Shown piece by piece: positions 1-9,787 of a stretch of DNA of 64,000 bases (position 1 is its first letter; each line of letters begins with the position of its first letter). This DNA is from Rhizobium sp. NXC24 (GTDB lineage: Bacteria; Pseudomonadota; Alphaproteobacteria; Rhizobiales; Rhizobiaceae): assembly GCF_002944315.1 (NCBI RefSeq), contig NZ_CP024311.1, forward strand, positions 1,898,501-1,962,500, given 5' to 3'. The position numbers and the translations under genes are program-made. A model generated the notes under the pieces. The model was given only the letters and a program-made list of their open reading frames with translations, searched no databases and was not told the origin of the DNA.

Positions 1-144
1 ATGGTTCAGGCGGGATCCTCCTGGCCGATTTTTCATCCAAGGATCAATGAAATGGCATCGCTCGCGCGCCCCTCGAAAAGGTGATTGGCCTTCCGGCTCC
101 AGCAACGCTAGTAAGACGGCTGAATGACATAGCCGGAGTCTATC

Positions 145-897
145 GTGTCGCTTGCCGATATCTCGCTTCTGAGCGCCTTGCTCGCCGGAGCGCTTTCGTT
201 TCTTTCGCCCTGCGTGCTGCCGCTGGTGCCGCCTTATCTCTGCTATATGGCCGGCATTTCCGTCGAGCAATTTCGCGGTGGCGGAGCGGCCGTCGCGGCC
301 GGGCCAGGCGTTCGCGGCAATGTCCTGTTTTCGGCGCTGTTCTTCACGCTTGGCTTTGCGACCGTGTTCATTGCGCTTGGCGCTGGCGCGTCCTCGATCG
401 GCATTCTGCTGCGCCAGCATCTCGATATCCTAGCGAAAATAGGCGGCCTGATCATCGTCGTCATGGGCCTGAATTTCCTCGGCGTTTTCCGGCTCGGCAT
501 TCTCGCCCGCGAGGCGCGTTTCCAGGGCGGCGGCAAACCGGCGACGCTGACAGGCGCCTATATCATGGGTCTTGCCTTCGCCTTCGGCTGGACGCCCTGC
601 ATCGGTCCGGTGCTGGGCGCGATTCTCGGCGTTGCGGCTTCGCGTGAGACGATCGGCGCGGGCGCGGGGCTGCTCGCCATCTATTCGCTCGGCCTTGCTA
701 TCCCCTTCTGGATCGCTGCCGGTTTTTCCGGTGCCTTCATGACCTTCCTTGTTCGCTTCCGCCGCCATCTCGGCACGGTGGAGAAGGTCATGGGCGGGCT
801 TCTGGTGCTCACCGGTCTGGCGTTCATATTCGGTTATGTCAGCGACATGGCGATCTGGTTTCAGCAGACCTTTCCAATCCTGACGCAAATCGGCTAA
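145..897 (+). CDS. ccdA: CcdA/DsbD-family cytochrome c biogenesis protein (thiol:disulfide transporter)
   Basis: Predicted inner-membrane protein of 250 residues that would carry reducing power from cytoplasmic thioredoxin to periplasmic thiol proteins, for example during cytochrome c maturation. The two hallmark cysteines are visible: Cys23 in SFLSPCVLPLVP and Cys152 in FGWTPCIGPVLG, each in a hydrophobic helix. About six membrane segments are apparent, which fits the short CcdA form without the periplasmic domains of DsbD. The start is GTG with GGAG seven bases upstream. The 144 bases before it contain nothing I recognise. The family call is firm; the exact client protein is not shown by the sequence. 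Confidence 0.9.
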   Translation: MSLADISLLSALLAGALSFLSPCVLPLVPPYLCYMAGISVEQFRGGGAAVAAGPGVRGNVLFSALFFTLGFATVFIALGAGASSIGILLRQHLDILAKIGGLIIVVMGLNFLGVFRLGILAREARFQGGGKPATLTGAYIMGLAFAFGWTPCIGPVLGAILGVAASRETIGAGAGLLAIYSLGLAIPFWIAAGFSGAFMTFLVRFRRHLGTVEKVMGGLLVLTGLAFIFGYVSDMAIWFQQTFPILTQIG

Positions 898-943
898 GCA
901 ACTCCAGTCTCCCTTTCCAATCACCCAAAATGGGATATGCCCG

Positions 944-1906
944 ATGGCTGACATTGTCGGTCTGTTGCTGCCGTTCTTCGGCCTGATCGTAATCGGTTAC
1001 ATCGCCGCGCGCATCACCAGACAGCCGGCGGAAGCACTTGGCTGGCTCAATACCTTCATCATCTATGCGGCGCTGCCAGCCCTGTTTTTCAAGCTCGTCT
1101 CGCAAACGCCGATCGAACAATTGACGCGCGCCGATTTCATCATCACCGATCTGGCCGCGACCTATCTGATCTTCCTGCTGCTGTTCCTGGCCGGATGCTT
1201 TCTGCGCCGCAATTCGCTGGCCGACAGCACGATCCAGGCTTTCGCCGGCGCCTACGGCAACATCGGCTATATGGGGCCGGGTCTGGCGCTGCTGGCGCTC
1301 GGCGAAAAGGCCGCCGTTCCTGTCGCCCTGATTGTCTGCTTTGAAAATGCGCTGCATTTCATCGTCGCGCCGGCGCTGATGGCGATCGAGGGCGGCGACA
1401 AGCGATCGTCCGGACGGCTTGTCGCCGACATTGCCAGAAGAGTGCTGCTGCACCCCTTCATTGTGTCGACCGCGCTCGGCTTCGTCGCCGCTGCTTTTTC
1501 GGTCGGCCAGCCGGTCGCCTTCCAACACTTTGTCGACTATCTGGCGCAGGCCGCCGCACCCTGCGCATTGTTCGCCATGGGCGTGACGTTGGCGCTGCGG
1601 CCGCTGAAGCGTGTCCCGACCGAGATCGGCTATATCGTTCCGGCCAAACTCATTCTGCATCCGCTGGTCGTTTATGTCGCGCTGCAGGCAGTCGGCGGCT
1701 TCGATCCGATCTGGATCGAATCAGCGGTATTGCTCGCCGCCCTGCCAACGGCGACGAATGTATTCGTCATCGGCCAACAATATGGCGTCTGGCAGGAGCG
1801 GGCCTCCGCGACGATCCTCATCACCACCGCTTGTTCAGTCGCGACGGTCTCGCTGGTGCTTTATTTGATCAAGTCCGGTGCCCTACCGGCGCAGCTTTTC
1901 CCGTAA
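944..1906 (+). CDS. AEC (auxin efflux carrier) family permease
   Basis: A 320-residue, strongly hydrophobic protein with about ten predicted membrane segments, beginning ADIVGLLLPFFGLIVIGYIA and containing the family-typical YAALPALFFKLV near residue 45 and the proline-rich LLAALPTATNVFVIGQQYG near residue 265. AEC family members export small organic anions or amino-acid-like compounds; malonate and malate are known substrates for some bacterial members, but the substrate here cannot be read from the sequence. Its last 24 bases overlap the 3' end of the convergent monooxygenase gene on the other strand. Confidence 0.85.
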   Translation: MADIVGLLLPFFGLIVIGYIAARITRQPAEALGWLNTFIIYAALPALFFKLVSQTPIEQLTRADFIITDLAATYLIFLLLFLAGCFLRRNSLADSTIQAFAGAYGNIGYMGPGLALLALGEKAAVPVALIVCFENALHFIVAPALMAIEGGDKRSSGRLVADIARRVLLHPFIVSTALGFVAAAFSVGQPVAFQHFVDYLAQAAAPCALFAMGVTLALRPLKRVPTEIGYIVPAKLILHPLVVYVALQAVGGFDPIWIESAVLLAALPTATNVFVIGQQYGVWQERASATILITTACSVATVSLVLYLIKSGALPAQLFP

Positions 1907-3085
1907 CATCGACGGAAAACCGCGTAAGCCGCCGCCCGGCTCGATGCCTTCACGCATGACGATGTTGCGCAGTGGCGGAATGGCCGAAAGGACGTGCAGC
2001 CCCGCGGCTCGCAGCATCTGAACGGGGAGAAAATCCGAAAGCAGAGAGCGGTTCAAGAGATCGACGCTCGCTGTGCGGCTAATGATATCGACGCGGCGAC
2101 GGCGGTCGAAACTGCCGCCGGCGGATGCTGAAATCGGCTGTCCGGTGGGGCTTGCCAGAATTTCGACGAGCGTCAGTATATCGCGCAGGCTGAGGTTCAG
2201 CCCCTGGGCGCCGATCGGTGGGAAAACATGCGCGGCCTCACCGATCAGCGCGGTGCGGCCCTTGCCGAAGCGATAGGCCGTCATGCCGGAGAGCGGCCAA
2301 ACCTGCACGCTGTCCTCGACCGTAACCTTGCCGAGCATCGATTGCATGCGGTCCTCGATCAGGCGGCCGAGATCTTCCAGCGATTTTTCGGCATTGGCAG
2401 CGGCTTCCGCCGGCTTTTGTACCCAGACGAGGCTGGAGCGATTGCCGGGCAGGGGGACCTGGGTGAACGGCCCGCTTTCTGTGTGGAACTCCGTCGAGAT
2501 GTTCTGATGCGGCAGCGAATGCGCAAAGTTCAGCACCATGGCCGATTGCGGGTAGGACCAGGTCTTGACCTTGATCCCGACCGTTTCCCGCACCATCGAA
2601 TTGCGCCCATCCGCACCGACGACAAAGGCAGTGTCGAGCGTTTCGCCGTCTTCGAGGGTGACGGTGACGCCATCGTCGCGGACAGTGACCTCGGAGGCCG
2701 CCATTTCGATAAGCGTGATATTGCCCTCCGCTTTTACGGCTTCGCTGAGGGCGCTGAGCAGTGCGGCGTTCGGTATATTATAGCCGAAGGCGTCGAGGCC
2801 GATTTCAGAGGCGCGAAAGGCGACGGTCGGCGCACGCAGCAGCCGCGTCGTGCCGTCGATGATCTGCATGGTGGTCAGGGGGGCGGTCGAAGGCGCAATC
2901 CTGTCCCACAGCGCCAGCCGCTCCAGGAAGCGAATCGATTGGTCCATCAGCGCCGTGGTCCGCCGGTCGGCCTTGTTATGCGGCTGGGCTATGAGGGCAA
3001 TGGCTCGCCCACCGCGCGCCAAGGCTATCGCCGCGATCATGCCCGCCAGACCGCCGCCGATGACGGCCACTTCAACCTGCTTCAT
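1883..3085 (-). CDS. UbiH/UbiF-family FAD-dependent monooxygenase
   Basis: A 400-residue flavoprotein. The N terminus has the Rossmann dinucleotide motif GGGLAGMIAAIALARGG near residue 10, the second FAD/NADPH contact GADGRNSMVRETVG near 158, and GEAAHVFPPIGAQGLNLSLRD near 280, where the family normally has GDAAH. These are the marks of aromatic-ring hydroxylases of the ubiquinone pathway (UbiH/UbiF/UbiI/UbiL). Rhizobia use such enzymes to hydroxylate the polyprenyl-phenol ring; which carbon this one acts on is not visible. It is transcribed toward the AEC permease and overlaps its end. It lies far from ubiA in this window. Confidence 0.85.
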   Translation of the reverse strand: MKQVEVAVIGGGLAGMIAAIALARGGRAIALIAQPHNKADRRTTALMDQSIRFLERLALWDRIAPSTAPLTTMQIIDGTTRLLRAPTVAFRASEIGLDAFGYNIPNAALLSALSEAVKAEGNITLIEMAASEVTVRDDGVTVTLEDGETLDTAFVVGADGRNSMVRETVGIKVKTWSYPQSAMVLNFAHSLPHQNISTEFHTESGPFTQVPLPGNRSSLVWVQKPAEAAANAEKSLEDLGRLIEDRMQSMLGKVTVEDSVQVWPLSGMTAYRFGKGRTALIGEAAHVFPPIGAQGLNLSLRDILTLVEILASPTGQPISASAGGSFDRRRRVDIISRTASVDLLNRSLLSDFLPVQMLRAAGLHVLSAIPPLRNIVMREGIEPGGGLRGFPSMLREKLRR

Positions 3086-3298
3086 ATCGATGCCTCAATT
3101 ATCTTTCTTTCTGAAAATAGACGCTTAGCCTGTTGAAATCCATGGGATGAAACATCGCAGCGGGTGAAAATGACAAGAACTCGCGCTAGCCTGTGGTACA
3201 TGGACGCTTTTGCGCTGGCAGCGCCGCGTAAAGGGTGCATATTAGCAAGAAAAATCGCCTGCCGGGGCAGGTAGATAAGCAGGCGAGTAACGGGGCGG

Positions 3299-4024
3299 AT
3301 GAAAATCTTCAATTATAAGCGGGTGCCTTACGCGGAAATCCGTGCCTTTTCCGTACATATATTGACGGCATCCGGCTCGTTCCTTGCCTTTCTCGGCGTT
3401 GTCGCGGCGGCGGAACATCGCTTTGTCGATATGTTCTGGTGGCTCGGTCTGGCTCTGCTTGTCGATGGCATCGATGGACCGATCGCCCGCAAGGTCAGCG
3501 TCAAGGAAGTGTTGCCGAACTGGTCCGGCGATACGCTGGATAACATCATCGACTACGTGACCTATGTGCTTCTGCCCGCTTTCGCGCTTTACGAAAAAGG
3601 CATGATCGGCGAGCCCTGGTCCTTCGTCGCTGCGGGGATGATCGTCGTCTCCAGCGCCATTTATTATGCCGATATGGGCATGAAGACGGAGGAATATTTC
3701 TTCTCCGGTTTCCCGGTCGTCTGGAACATGGTGGTCTTCACGCTCTTCGTCATCGACGCTAGCGCAACAACCGCCATGGTCCTCGTGGGCGTCTCCGTCG
3801 TCCTGACCTTCCTGCCGATCAATTTCTTGCATCCGGTGCGCGTCAGGCGGCTGCGGCCGCTCAATCTTGGTATATTCCTGCTTTGGTCCGCCCTCGGAAT
3901 CTATTCATTGCTGATGCATTTCGTCATGCCGCAATGGGCTGTTGTCTTGTTTATCGTCAGCGGCATCTATCTTTATTGCATCGGCGCCGTGCTGCAGTTT
4001 TTCCCGTCCCTCGGGCGTCAATGA
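3299..4024 (+). CDS. pcs: phosphatidylcholine synthase (CDP-diacylglycerol--choline O-phosphatidyltransferase)
   Basis: A 241-residue integral membrane protein that condenses choline with CDP-diacylglycerol to give phosphatidylcholine in one step. The CDP-alcohol phosphotransferase motif is present in the form known for bacterial Pcs, DG-x2-AR-x12-G-x3-D-x3-D, with Asp59, Gly60, Ala63, Arg64, Gly77, Asp81 and Asp85. About eight membrane segments follow. Pcs is characteristic of rhizobia and other host-associated bacteria, where phosphatidylcholine matters for symbiosis or virulence. It is divergent from the monooxygenase gene and is followed closely by the quinone oxidoreductase gene. Confidence 0.95.
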   Translation: MKIFNYKRVPYAEIRAFSVHILTASGSFLAFLGVVAAAEHRFVDMFWWLGLALLVDGIDGPIARKVSVKEVLPNWSGDTLDNIIDYVTYVLLPAFALYEKGMIGEPWSFVAAGMIVVSSAIYYADMGMKTEEYFFSGFPVVWNMVVFTLFVIDASATTAMVLVGVSVVLTFLPINFLHPVRVRRLRPLNLGIFLLWSALGIYSLLMHFVMPQWAVVLFIVSGIYLYCIGAVLQFFPSLGRQ

Positions 4025-4036
4025 GGATTGCGCATC

Positions 4037-5020
4037 ATGAAGAAGACTAAGGCCATTCGCATCCACGAAAATGGCGGTCCTGATGTCATGAAGTTCGAGG
4101 AGGTCGATCTGCCGTCTCCGGGCGCCGGCGAGGTGCAGATCCGTCACGCTGCGATCGGCCTTAATTTCATAGACGTCTATTTCCGTTCGGGCCTTTACAA
4201 GGCACCCTATTTTCCTCTGCCGCTCGGCAAGGAAGCCGCGGGCACGATCACGGAAGTCGGGCCGGGCGTGACCGATTTCGCCGTCGGCGATCGTGTCGCC
4301 TATGTCGGCAGCGACGGCGCCTATAGCATCGAGCGCAACATAGAAACCCGCCATCTGGTCAAGGTGCCTGACGATATCCCACTCGAAACCGCGGCATCGA
4401 TGATGCTGAAGGGGATGACGGCCGAATACCTCTTGAACCGCACCTTCAAGGTCGGCCCCGGAACGACGCTGCTGTTTCATGCCGCAGCAGGTGGCGTCGG
4501 CTTGATCGCCGGCCAATGGGCCAAGGCTCTCGGAGCCGGCACCGTCATCGGCACTGCCGGTTCTGCGGAAAAGGTCGAACTGGCATTGGCGCACGGCTAT
4601 GACCACGTCATCGATTACAGTAAGGAGAGCTTTGCCGATCGTGTCCGCGAGATTACCGGCGGCAAGGGCGTCGACGTCGTTTACGACTCGGTCGGCAAGG
4701 ACACGTTCCCACATTCGCTCGATTGCCTGAAGCCGCGCGGCATGTGGGTGACCTTCGGTCAATCGTCCGGCCCGATCGAGAACTTCAATCTCGCCATCCT
4801 CAATCAGAAGGGTTCGCTTTTCGCCACGCGGCCAAGCCTTTTCGCCTATGTCGCAACGCCTGAGGAGCTGAGAGCCAGCGCGAAAGCATTATTTGCTGTT
4901 GTGCAAAGCAGCAAAGTGCGTATCAATGTGAACCAGACCTATCCGTTGAGCGATGCGGGGCGCGCGCACACGGATCTGGAAACAAGAAAAACGAGTGGAA
5001 CTACGCTGCTGATCCCATAG
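4037..5020 (+). CDS. zinc-independent quinone oxidoreductase (MDR superfamily)
   Basis: A 327-residue medium-chain dehydrogenase of the quinone reductase (Qor) type. The substrate-domain signature GLNFIDVYFRSGLY lies near residue 40, and the NADPH-binding motif AAGGVGLIAGQWAKALGA near 150; the structural-zinc cysteines of alcohol dehydrogenases are absent. It probably reduces quinones with NADPH. I chose ATG at 4037 because GAGGA sits nine bases upstream; a TTG nine bases earlier is also open. The start lies only 12 bases after pcs, so the two may be cotranscribed. Confidence 0.88.
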   Translation: MKKTKAIRIHENGGPDVMKFEEVDLPSPGAGEVQIRHAAIGLNFIDVYFRSGLYKAPYFPLPLGKEAAGTITEVGPGVTDFAVGDRVAYVGSDGAYSIERNIETRHLVKVPDDIPLETAASMMLKGMTAEYLLNRTFKVGPGTTLLFHAAAGGVGLIAGQWAKALGAGTVIGTAGSAEKVELALAHGYDHVIDYSKESFADRVREITGGKGVDVVYDSVGKDTFPHSLDCLKPRGMWVTFGQSSGPIENFNLAILNQKGSLFATRPSLFAYVATPEELRASAKALFAVVQSSKVRINVNQTYPLSDAGRAHTDLETRKTSGTTLLIP

Positions 5021-5060
5021 ATCCGAAAGGGCAGGACAGTGGGAAGGAAATGAGGGGAAC

Positions 5061-6635
5061 GTGTCGTCATTCGATGTGCCGGCAACCGGTGCGTTATTGT
5101 CGGTTCGCAAACTGACTAAGCTGTTCGGTAGCTTTGCTGCCTGCAATGGAATTGATCTGGAAATTCAGCCCGGCGAGATTCACGCTCTGCTCGGTGAGAA
5201 CGGCGCAGGCAAATCCACTCTGGTGAAGATGCTGTTCGGCGTTTTGGAGCCGACCGAGGGCGAAATCGCCTGGCAAAACCAACTCGTCTCGATTGGCTCG
5301 CCGGGCGAAGCACGCAAGCTTGGCATCGGCATGGTGTTTCAGCATTTCTCCTTGTTTGAGGCGCTGACGGTCGCTGAGAATATCGCCCTTTCCCTTGATG
5401 ACAGCATTCCGATCGGCAAGATCGCTGAGGAGGCTGCCAGCCTGTCGCAAGCCTATGGCCTGCCGCTGGATCCCCATGCTCATGTCGCTGACCTTTCCGT
5501 CGGCGAGCGCCAGCGTATCGAAATCGTCCGTGCGCTGCTGCAGAATCCGAAGCTGATCATCCTCGATGAGCCGACCTCGGTGCTGACACCGCAGGAAGCC
5601 GACCGCCTGTTCGAAACGCTCTTCCGGCTCCGGGACGAAGGCCGTTCGGTGCTCTATATCAGCCACCGCCTGGAGGAGGTGCAACGCATCTGCTCCCGCG
5701 CTACGGTGCTGCGCCATGGCAAGGTAACCGGTGCCTGTGACCCACGGCAGGAAACGCCCGGCTCGCTCGCCCGCATGATGGTCGGCAGCGATGTTGCCAG
5801 CGTGCAGCATGAAGGCCTTGGCAAGAAGGGCGATATCCAGCTCGAGGTCGCCGGTCTCTCTGTGCCCGCGCGCGCGCCCTTTGCCATGTCGCTGAAGAAT
5901 GTTTCGCTCCGCGTACGCGCGGGCGAGATTCTGGCGATCGCCGGCGTTGCCGGCAACGGGCAGGGGGAGTTGTTCGATGTCGTTTCCGGCGAACATACCG
6001 TGCCTTCAGACGATTTGATCCTGGTGCGTGGCCAGGCGGTCGGCACCAAGGGTATCAATACGCGCCGCCTGCTGGGTGCCGGTTTCGTGCCGGAAGAGCG
6101 GCATGGCCATGCGGCGGTGTCGGGGCTGAAGCTTTCAGACAATCTCGTGCTGGCCCGCAGCAAATCGGACCGCCGGGCCTTCCTCGGCGGTGGTTTCCTG
6201 AAGGTGATCCGTCGGGGCGCGGTCAAACAGGCGACCAAGCGCATTTCCGAAGCCATGGACGTGCGCAAAAGCGGCGAGGACCCGACTGCGGGCTCGCTCT
6301 CTGGCGGTAACCTGCAAAAGTTCATCGTCGGTCGTGAGCTGGACCGGCAGCCGACGGTGCTGGTGGTCAATCAGCCGACCTGGGGTGTCGACGCGGGTGC
6401 CGCAAGCCATATTCGTCAGGCGCTGGTCGATCTTGCCCGCAACGGCTCGGCCGTGCTGGTCATCAGCCAGGATCTCGACGAAATATTCGAGGTGGCCACC
6501 GATATTGCCGTCATTTCGGAAGGACGGCTGTCGCCGGCTTATCCGGCGGGCGAGCTGACACGGGAAAAGATCGGTCTCCTAATGGGCGGCCTGCATGAAT
6601 CAAAGACGCATCCGGAGCCCATGCATGCGCATTGA
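5061..6635 (+). CDS. nucleoside-type ABC importer, double ATP-binding protein
   Basis: A 524-residue protein with two fused ABC ATPase halves that would energise the permeases encoded just downstream. The first half has a full Walker A (GENGAGKSTLVKM), the signature LSVGERQRIEIVRALL and Walker B LIILDEPTSVL. The second half has a degenerate P-loop (GVAGNGQGEL), a signature LSGGNLQKF and Walker B VLVVNQPTWGVD in which the aspartate is replaced by asparagine, so only one half is likely to hydrolyse ATP efficiently. This layout is typical of the ATPases that serve BMP-type purine nucleoside importers. The start is GTG. The 3' end overlaps the next gene. Confidence 0.9.
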   Translation: MSSFDVPATGALLSVRKLTKLFGSFAACNGIDLEIQPGEIHALLGENGAGKSTLVKMLFGVLEPTEGEIAWQNQLVSIGSPGEARKLGIGMVFQHFSLFEALTVAENIALSLDDSIPIGKIAEEAASLSQAYGLPLDPHAHVADLSVGERQRIEIVRALLQNPKLIILDEPTSVLTPQEADRLFETLFRLRDEGRSVLYISHRLEEVQRICSRATVLRHGKVTGACDPRQETPGSLARMMVGSDVASVQHEGLGKKGDIQLEVAGLSVPARAPFAMSLKNVSLRVRAGEILAIAGVAGNGQGELFDVVSGEHTVPSDDLILVRGQAVGTKGINTRRLLGAGFVPEERHGHAAVSGLKLSDNLVLARSKSDRRAFLGGGFLKVIRRGAVKQATKRISEAMDVRKSGEDPTAGSLSGGNLQKFIVGRELDRQPTVLVVNQPTWGVDAGAASHIRQALVDLARNGSAVLVISQDLDEIFEVATDIAVISEGRLSPAYPAGELTREKIGLLMGGLHESKTHPEPMHAH

Positions 6636-7710
6636 ACTTGAAAGGCGCCCGCAGGCTTCGAAACTGTTCGGCTTCCTGTCGCCGCTGCTCGCCCTCGCGC
6701 TGGCGCTGATTGCCGGTACCATTATGTTCGCCGTCCTCGGCAAGGACCCGGTGGAAGCGCTGGACGCTTTCTTCGTCGAGCCTCTGCTGGAAGTCTGGTC
6801 GCTGCACGAACTGGCGATCAAGGCGGGGCCGCTGATCCTGATCGCGGTCGGCCTTTGCGTCTGCTATCGGTCCAACAACTGGAACATCGGCGCCGAAGGC
6901 CAATTTACCATCGGTGCGGTCGCCGGCTCCTACATTCCGATTGTCTTCACCGATTGGCATTCGCCGATGGTCCTGCCACTGATGCTGATCGCCGGCGCTG
7001 TCGGCGGGGCGCTCTATGCCGCCATTCCGGCGTTGTTGAAGGCGCATTTCAACACCAATGAGATCCTGACGAGCTTGATGCTCGTTTATATCGGGCAGCT
7101 CTACCTGGATTGGCTCTCACGCGGCCCTTGGCGCGATCCGCAGGGCCATAATTTCCCGCAGAGTATCGATTTTCCGCCGGAGGCGGTGCTGCCGGCGATC
7201 TGGGCGGACTCCGGTCGGGCGCATTGGGGGATCGTCTTTGCCATCGTCGCGGCGATCCTTGCCTGGTTCATGATGAAATACACGCTGAAGGGCTTTGAGA
7301 TAACCGTTCTTGGCCAATCGGAACGAGCAGGCCGCTTCGCCGGCTTTTCCTCCAAGAAAATGGTCTGGTTCGGCTTCCTCTTCTCCGGCGCGCTGGCAGG
7401 CCTTGCCGGCATTTCCGAGGTTGCGGGTTCGATCGGCCATCTGCAGCCGGCAATATCGCCGGGCTACGGCTTTACCGCCATCATCGTTGCTTTCCTGGCG
7501 CGTCTCAATCCGCTCGGCGCGATCCTTTCCGGCTTCGTGCTGGCGCTGACCTATCTTGGCGGCGAGGCGGCGCAATTATCGCCCGGCATCTCCGCCAAGG
7601 CGGCGAGCGTCTTCCAGGGGTTGTTGCTTTTCTTCGTGCTCTCCTGCGATACGCTGATCAACTATAAGATCCGGCTGGTCTGGTCGCGGGTTCGGGGAGG
7701 TGCGGCATGA
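6625..7710 (+). CDS. nucleoside-type ABC importer permease 1
   Basis: A 361-residue permease with about ten membrane segments and the BPD_transp_2 style loop containing NNWNIGAEGQFTIGAVAGSY near residue 85, which is shared by YufP-like and sugar permeases. It partners the ATPase before it and the permease after it. I prefer ATG 6625, preceded by GGAG at good spacing; an in-frame ATG at 6595 would lengthen it by ten residues and overlap the ATPase gene by 41 bases instead of 11. The stop overlaps the next start as ATGA. Confidence 0.88.
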   Translation: MRIELERRPQASKLFGFLSPLLALALALIAGTIMFAVLGKDPVEALDAFFVEPLLEVWSLHELAIKAGPLILIAVGLCVCYRSNNWNIGAEGQFTIGAVAGSYIPIVFTDWHSPMVLPLMLIAGAVGGALYAAIPALLKAHFNTNEILTSLMLVYIGQLYLDWLSRGPWRDPQGHNFPQSIDFPPEAVLPAIWADSGRAHWGIVFAIVAAILAWFMMKYTLKGFEITVLGQSERAGRFAGFSSKKMVWFGFLFSGALAGLAGISEVAGSIGHLQPAISPGYGFTAIIVAFLARLNPLGAILSGFVLALTYLGGEAAQLSPGISAKAASVFQGLLLFFVLSCDTLINYKIRLVWSRVRGGAA

Positions 7711-8633
7711 GTATGAGTGTCTTTGAAGCGATCCTCCTCACCATCATCACGGCCTCGACGCCGCTTGTTATCGCCGGCCTCGGCGAACTTGTGGTGGAAC
7801 GCTCCGGTGTGCTCAATCTTGGCGTCGAAGGCATGATGATCATCGGTGCTGTCGCCGCCTTCGTCGGCGCACAGGTGAGCGGATCGCCCTATGTGGGCCT
7901 CATCGCCGGCATTGCCGGCGGCGCGCTATTTTCGCTGTTGTTCGGCTTCCTGACGCTGACGCTGGTGACCAATCAGGTGGCGACGGGTCTGGCGCTGACC
8001 ATCCTTGGCCTCGGTCTCTCCGGCATGATCGGGGAAGGTTATGTCAGTGTGCCCGGAGTGCAGTTGCGGGAAATCGTCTTCCCGGTCTTGTCCGATATTC
8101 CGCTCGTCGGGCCGGTGCTGTTCAAGCAGGATCTGACTTTCTATCTGTCGATCGCGCTGCTCATCGGGGTCAACTGGTCCCTCTTCCGCAGCCGCAGTGG
8201 CCTGAAGCTGCGCGCCATCGGCGACAGTCATGGCTCGGCACATGCCCTCGGCATCGACGTCATCCGCACGCGCTATCTCGCCGTCATGTTCGGCGGCGCC
8301 TGCGCCGGGCTCGCTGGTGCACAGTTGTCCCTGGTCTACACGCCGCAATGGGTCGAGAACATGTCGGCCGGCCGCGGCTGGGTGACACTGGCCCTTGTTG
8401 TCTTCGCGTCGTGGCGGCCGATGCGCGTCCTGGCCGGCGGCTATCTCTTCGGCGCAGTGACGATCCTGCAGTTTCATGCGCAGGGCTTCGGCGTCGGCAT
8501 TCCCTCACAGTTTCTGTCGATGCTACCCTACGCATCGACTATTGTGGTTCTCATCATCATCTCTCAAAATCGTCGGGCGACATTGATCAACACGCCAGCG
8601 TCGCTTGGCAAGGCCTTCGTTCCGGAGCGCTAA
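7707..8633 (+). CDS. nucleoside-type ABC importer permease 2
   Basis: A 308-residue hydrophobic permease paired with the previous one. It has the conserved segment LVVERSGVLNLGVEGMMIIG near residue 30 that marks the second permease (YufQ-like) of BMP-type importers. It starts with an ATGA overlap with the upstream permease, so translation is probably coupled. The gene order ATPase, permease, permease, binding protein is the usual one for this family. Confidence 0.88.
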   Translation: MSMSVFEAILLTIITASTPLVIAGLGELVVERSGVLNLGVEGMMIIGAVAAFVGAQVSGSPYVGLIAGIAGGALFSLLFGFLTLTLVTNQVATGLALTILGLGLSGMIGEGYVSVPGVQLREIVFPVLSDIPLVGPVLFKQDLTFYLSIALLIGVNWSLFRSRSGLKLRAIGDSHGSAHALGIDVIRTRYLAVMFGGACAGLAGAQLSLVYTPQWVENMSAGRGWVTLALVVFASWRPMRVLAGGYLFGAVTILQFHAQGFGVGIPSQFLSMLPYASTIVVLIIISQNRRATLINTPASLGKAFVPER

Positions 8634-8682
8634 GAACAACAACCGGACGGATTTCGTAAATATCAAACCAGCAGGGGTAACC

Positions 8683-9759
8683 ATGAAAAAACTAGCACTC
8701 GCACTCGCCACCACGGCCGCTGCCATTGTCGGCTTCGGTGCTGCGGCCGAAGCGGCTCCGACCAAGGTCTGCTTTGTCTATGTCGGCTCGCATACGGACG
8801 GCGGTTATTCGCAGGCGCACGATCTCGGCCGTCAGCAGGTCCAGAAGGAGTTTGGCAACAAGATCGATACGCCTTATCTCGAAAACGTACCGGAAGGCCC
8901 GGACGCCGAACGCGCCATCGAGCGACTCGCCCGCTCCGGCTGCTCGCTGATCTTCTCCACATCGTTCGGCTTCATGGACGCGACCGTCAAGGTCGCCGCG
9001 AAGTTCCCGAAGGTTAAGTTCGAGCATGCGACCGGCTTCAAGAGCGGCCCGAATCTCGCCACCTACAACTCGCGCTTCTATGAAGGCCGCTACATCCTGG
9101 GTCAGATCGCTGCCAAGACGTCGGAGAATCACGGTGCCGCCTACATCGCTTCCTTCCCGATCCCGGAAGTGGTGATGGGCATCAACTCCTTCGAGCAGGG
9201 CGCGCGCTCGGTCGATCCGAGCTTCAAGCTCAAGGTCGTCTGGGTCAACACCTGGTTCGATCCCGGCAAGGAAGCCGACGCTGCCAAGGCCATGGTTGAC
9301 CAAGGCGTCGATATCTTGACGCAGCACACCGATACGACGGCACCGATGCAGGTGGCTGAAGAGCGCGGCATCCATGCCTTCGGTCAGGCGTCCGACATGA
9401 TCGCCTCCGGCCCGAAGGCGCAGTTGACGGCCGTCGTCGACACCTGGGGCAACTACTACTCCAAACGCGTCCATGCGCTGCTTGACGGCACCTGGAAGGC
9501 CGAACAGAGCTGGGATGGCCTGAAGGACGGCATTCTGAAGATGGCGCCGTACACCAACATGCCCGACGACGTGAAGAAGATGGCTGAAGAGACCGAAGCC
9601 AAGATCAAGTCCGGCGAACTCGCGCCCTTTACCGGCCCGATCAACAAGCAGGACGGTACGCCCTGGCTGAAGGCCGGCGAGAAAGCCGATGACGGTACTC
9701 TGCTCGGCATGAACTTCTATATCGAAGGCGTCGACGACAAGCTGCCGGCTTCAAAATAA
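8683..9759 (+). CDS. BMP-family periplasmic substrate-binding protein
   Basis: A 358-residue binding protein with a clear N-terminal signal peptide (MKKLALALATTAAAIVGFG, cleavage expected after AEA near residue 23). The mature part starts TKVCFVYVGSHTDGGYSQAH and continues with the BMP (PF02608) features CSLIFSTSFGFMDATVKVA and DILTQHTDTTAPMQVAEERG. Family members with this fold bind purine nucleosides or bases, and this one would deliver such a ligand to the permeases encoded upstream; the ligand itself is inferred. The ATG at 8683 is chosen because it begins the signal peptide and follows CAGGGG; a longer open frame upstream is not needed. A terminator follows. Confidence 0.9.
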   Translation: MKKLALALATTAAAIVGFGAAAEAAPTKVCFVYVGSHTDGGYSQAHDLGRQQVQKEFGNKIDTPYLENVPEGPDAERAIERLARSGCSLIFSTSFGFMDATVKVAAKFPKVKFEHATGFKSGPNLATYNSRFYEGRYILGQIAAKTSENHGAAYIASFPIPEVVMGINSFEQGARSVDPSFKLKVVWVNTWFDPGKEADAAKAMVDQGVDILTQHTDTTAPMQVAEERGIHAFGQASDMIASGPKAQLTAVVDTWGNYYSKRVHALLDGTWKAEQSWDGLKDGILKMAPYTNMPDDVKKMAEETEAKIKSGELAPFTGPINKQDGTPWLKAGEKADDGTLLGMNFYIEGVDDKLPASK

Positions 9760-9787
9760 GAAAATCAGGCGGAAAACGCTTGAGTTG

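Noticed and set aside
839..1660. Long minus-strand frame opposite the AEC permease
   Set aside because: It is rich in Arg, Gln, Asp and Gly with no domain and is the mirror of a convincing membrane protein gene.
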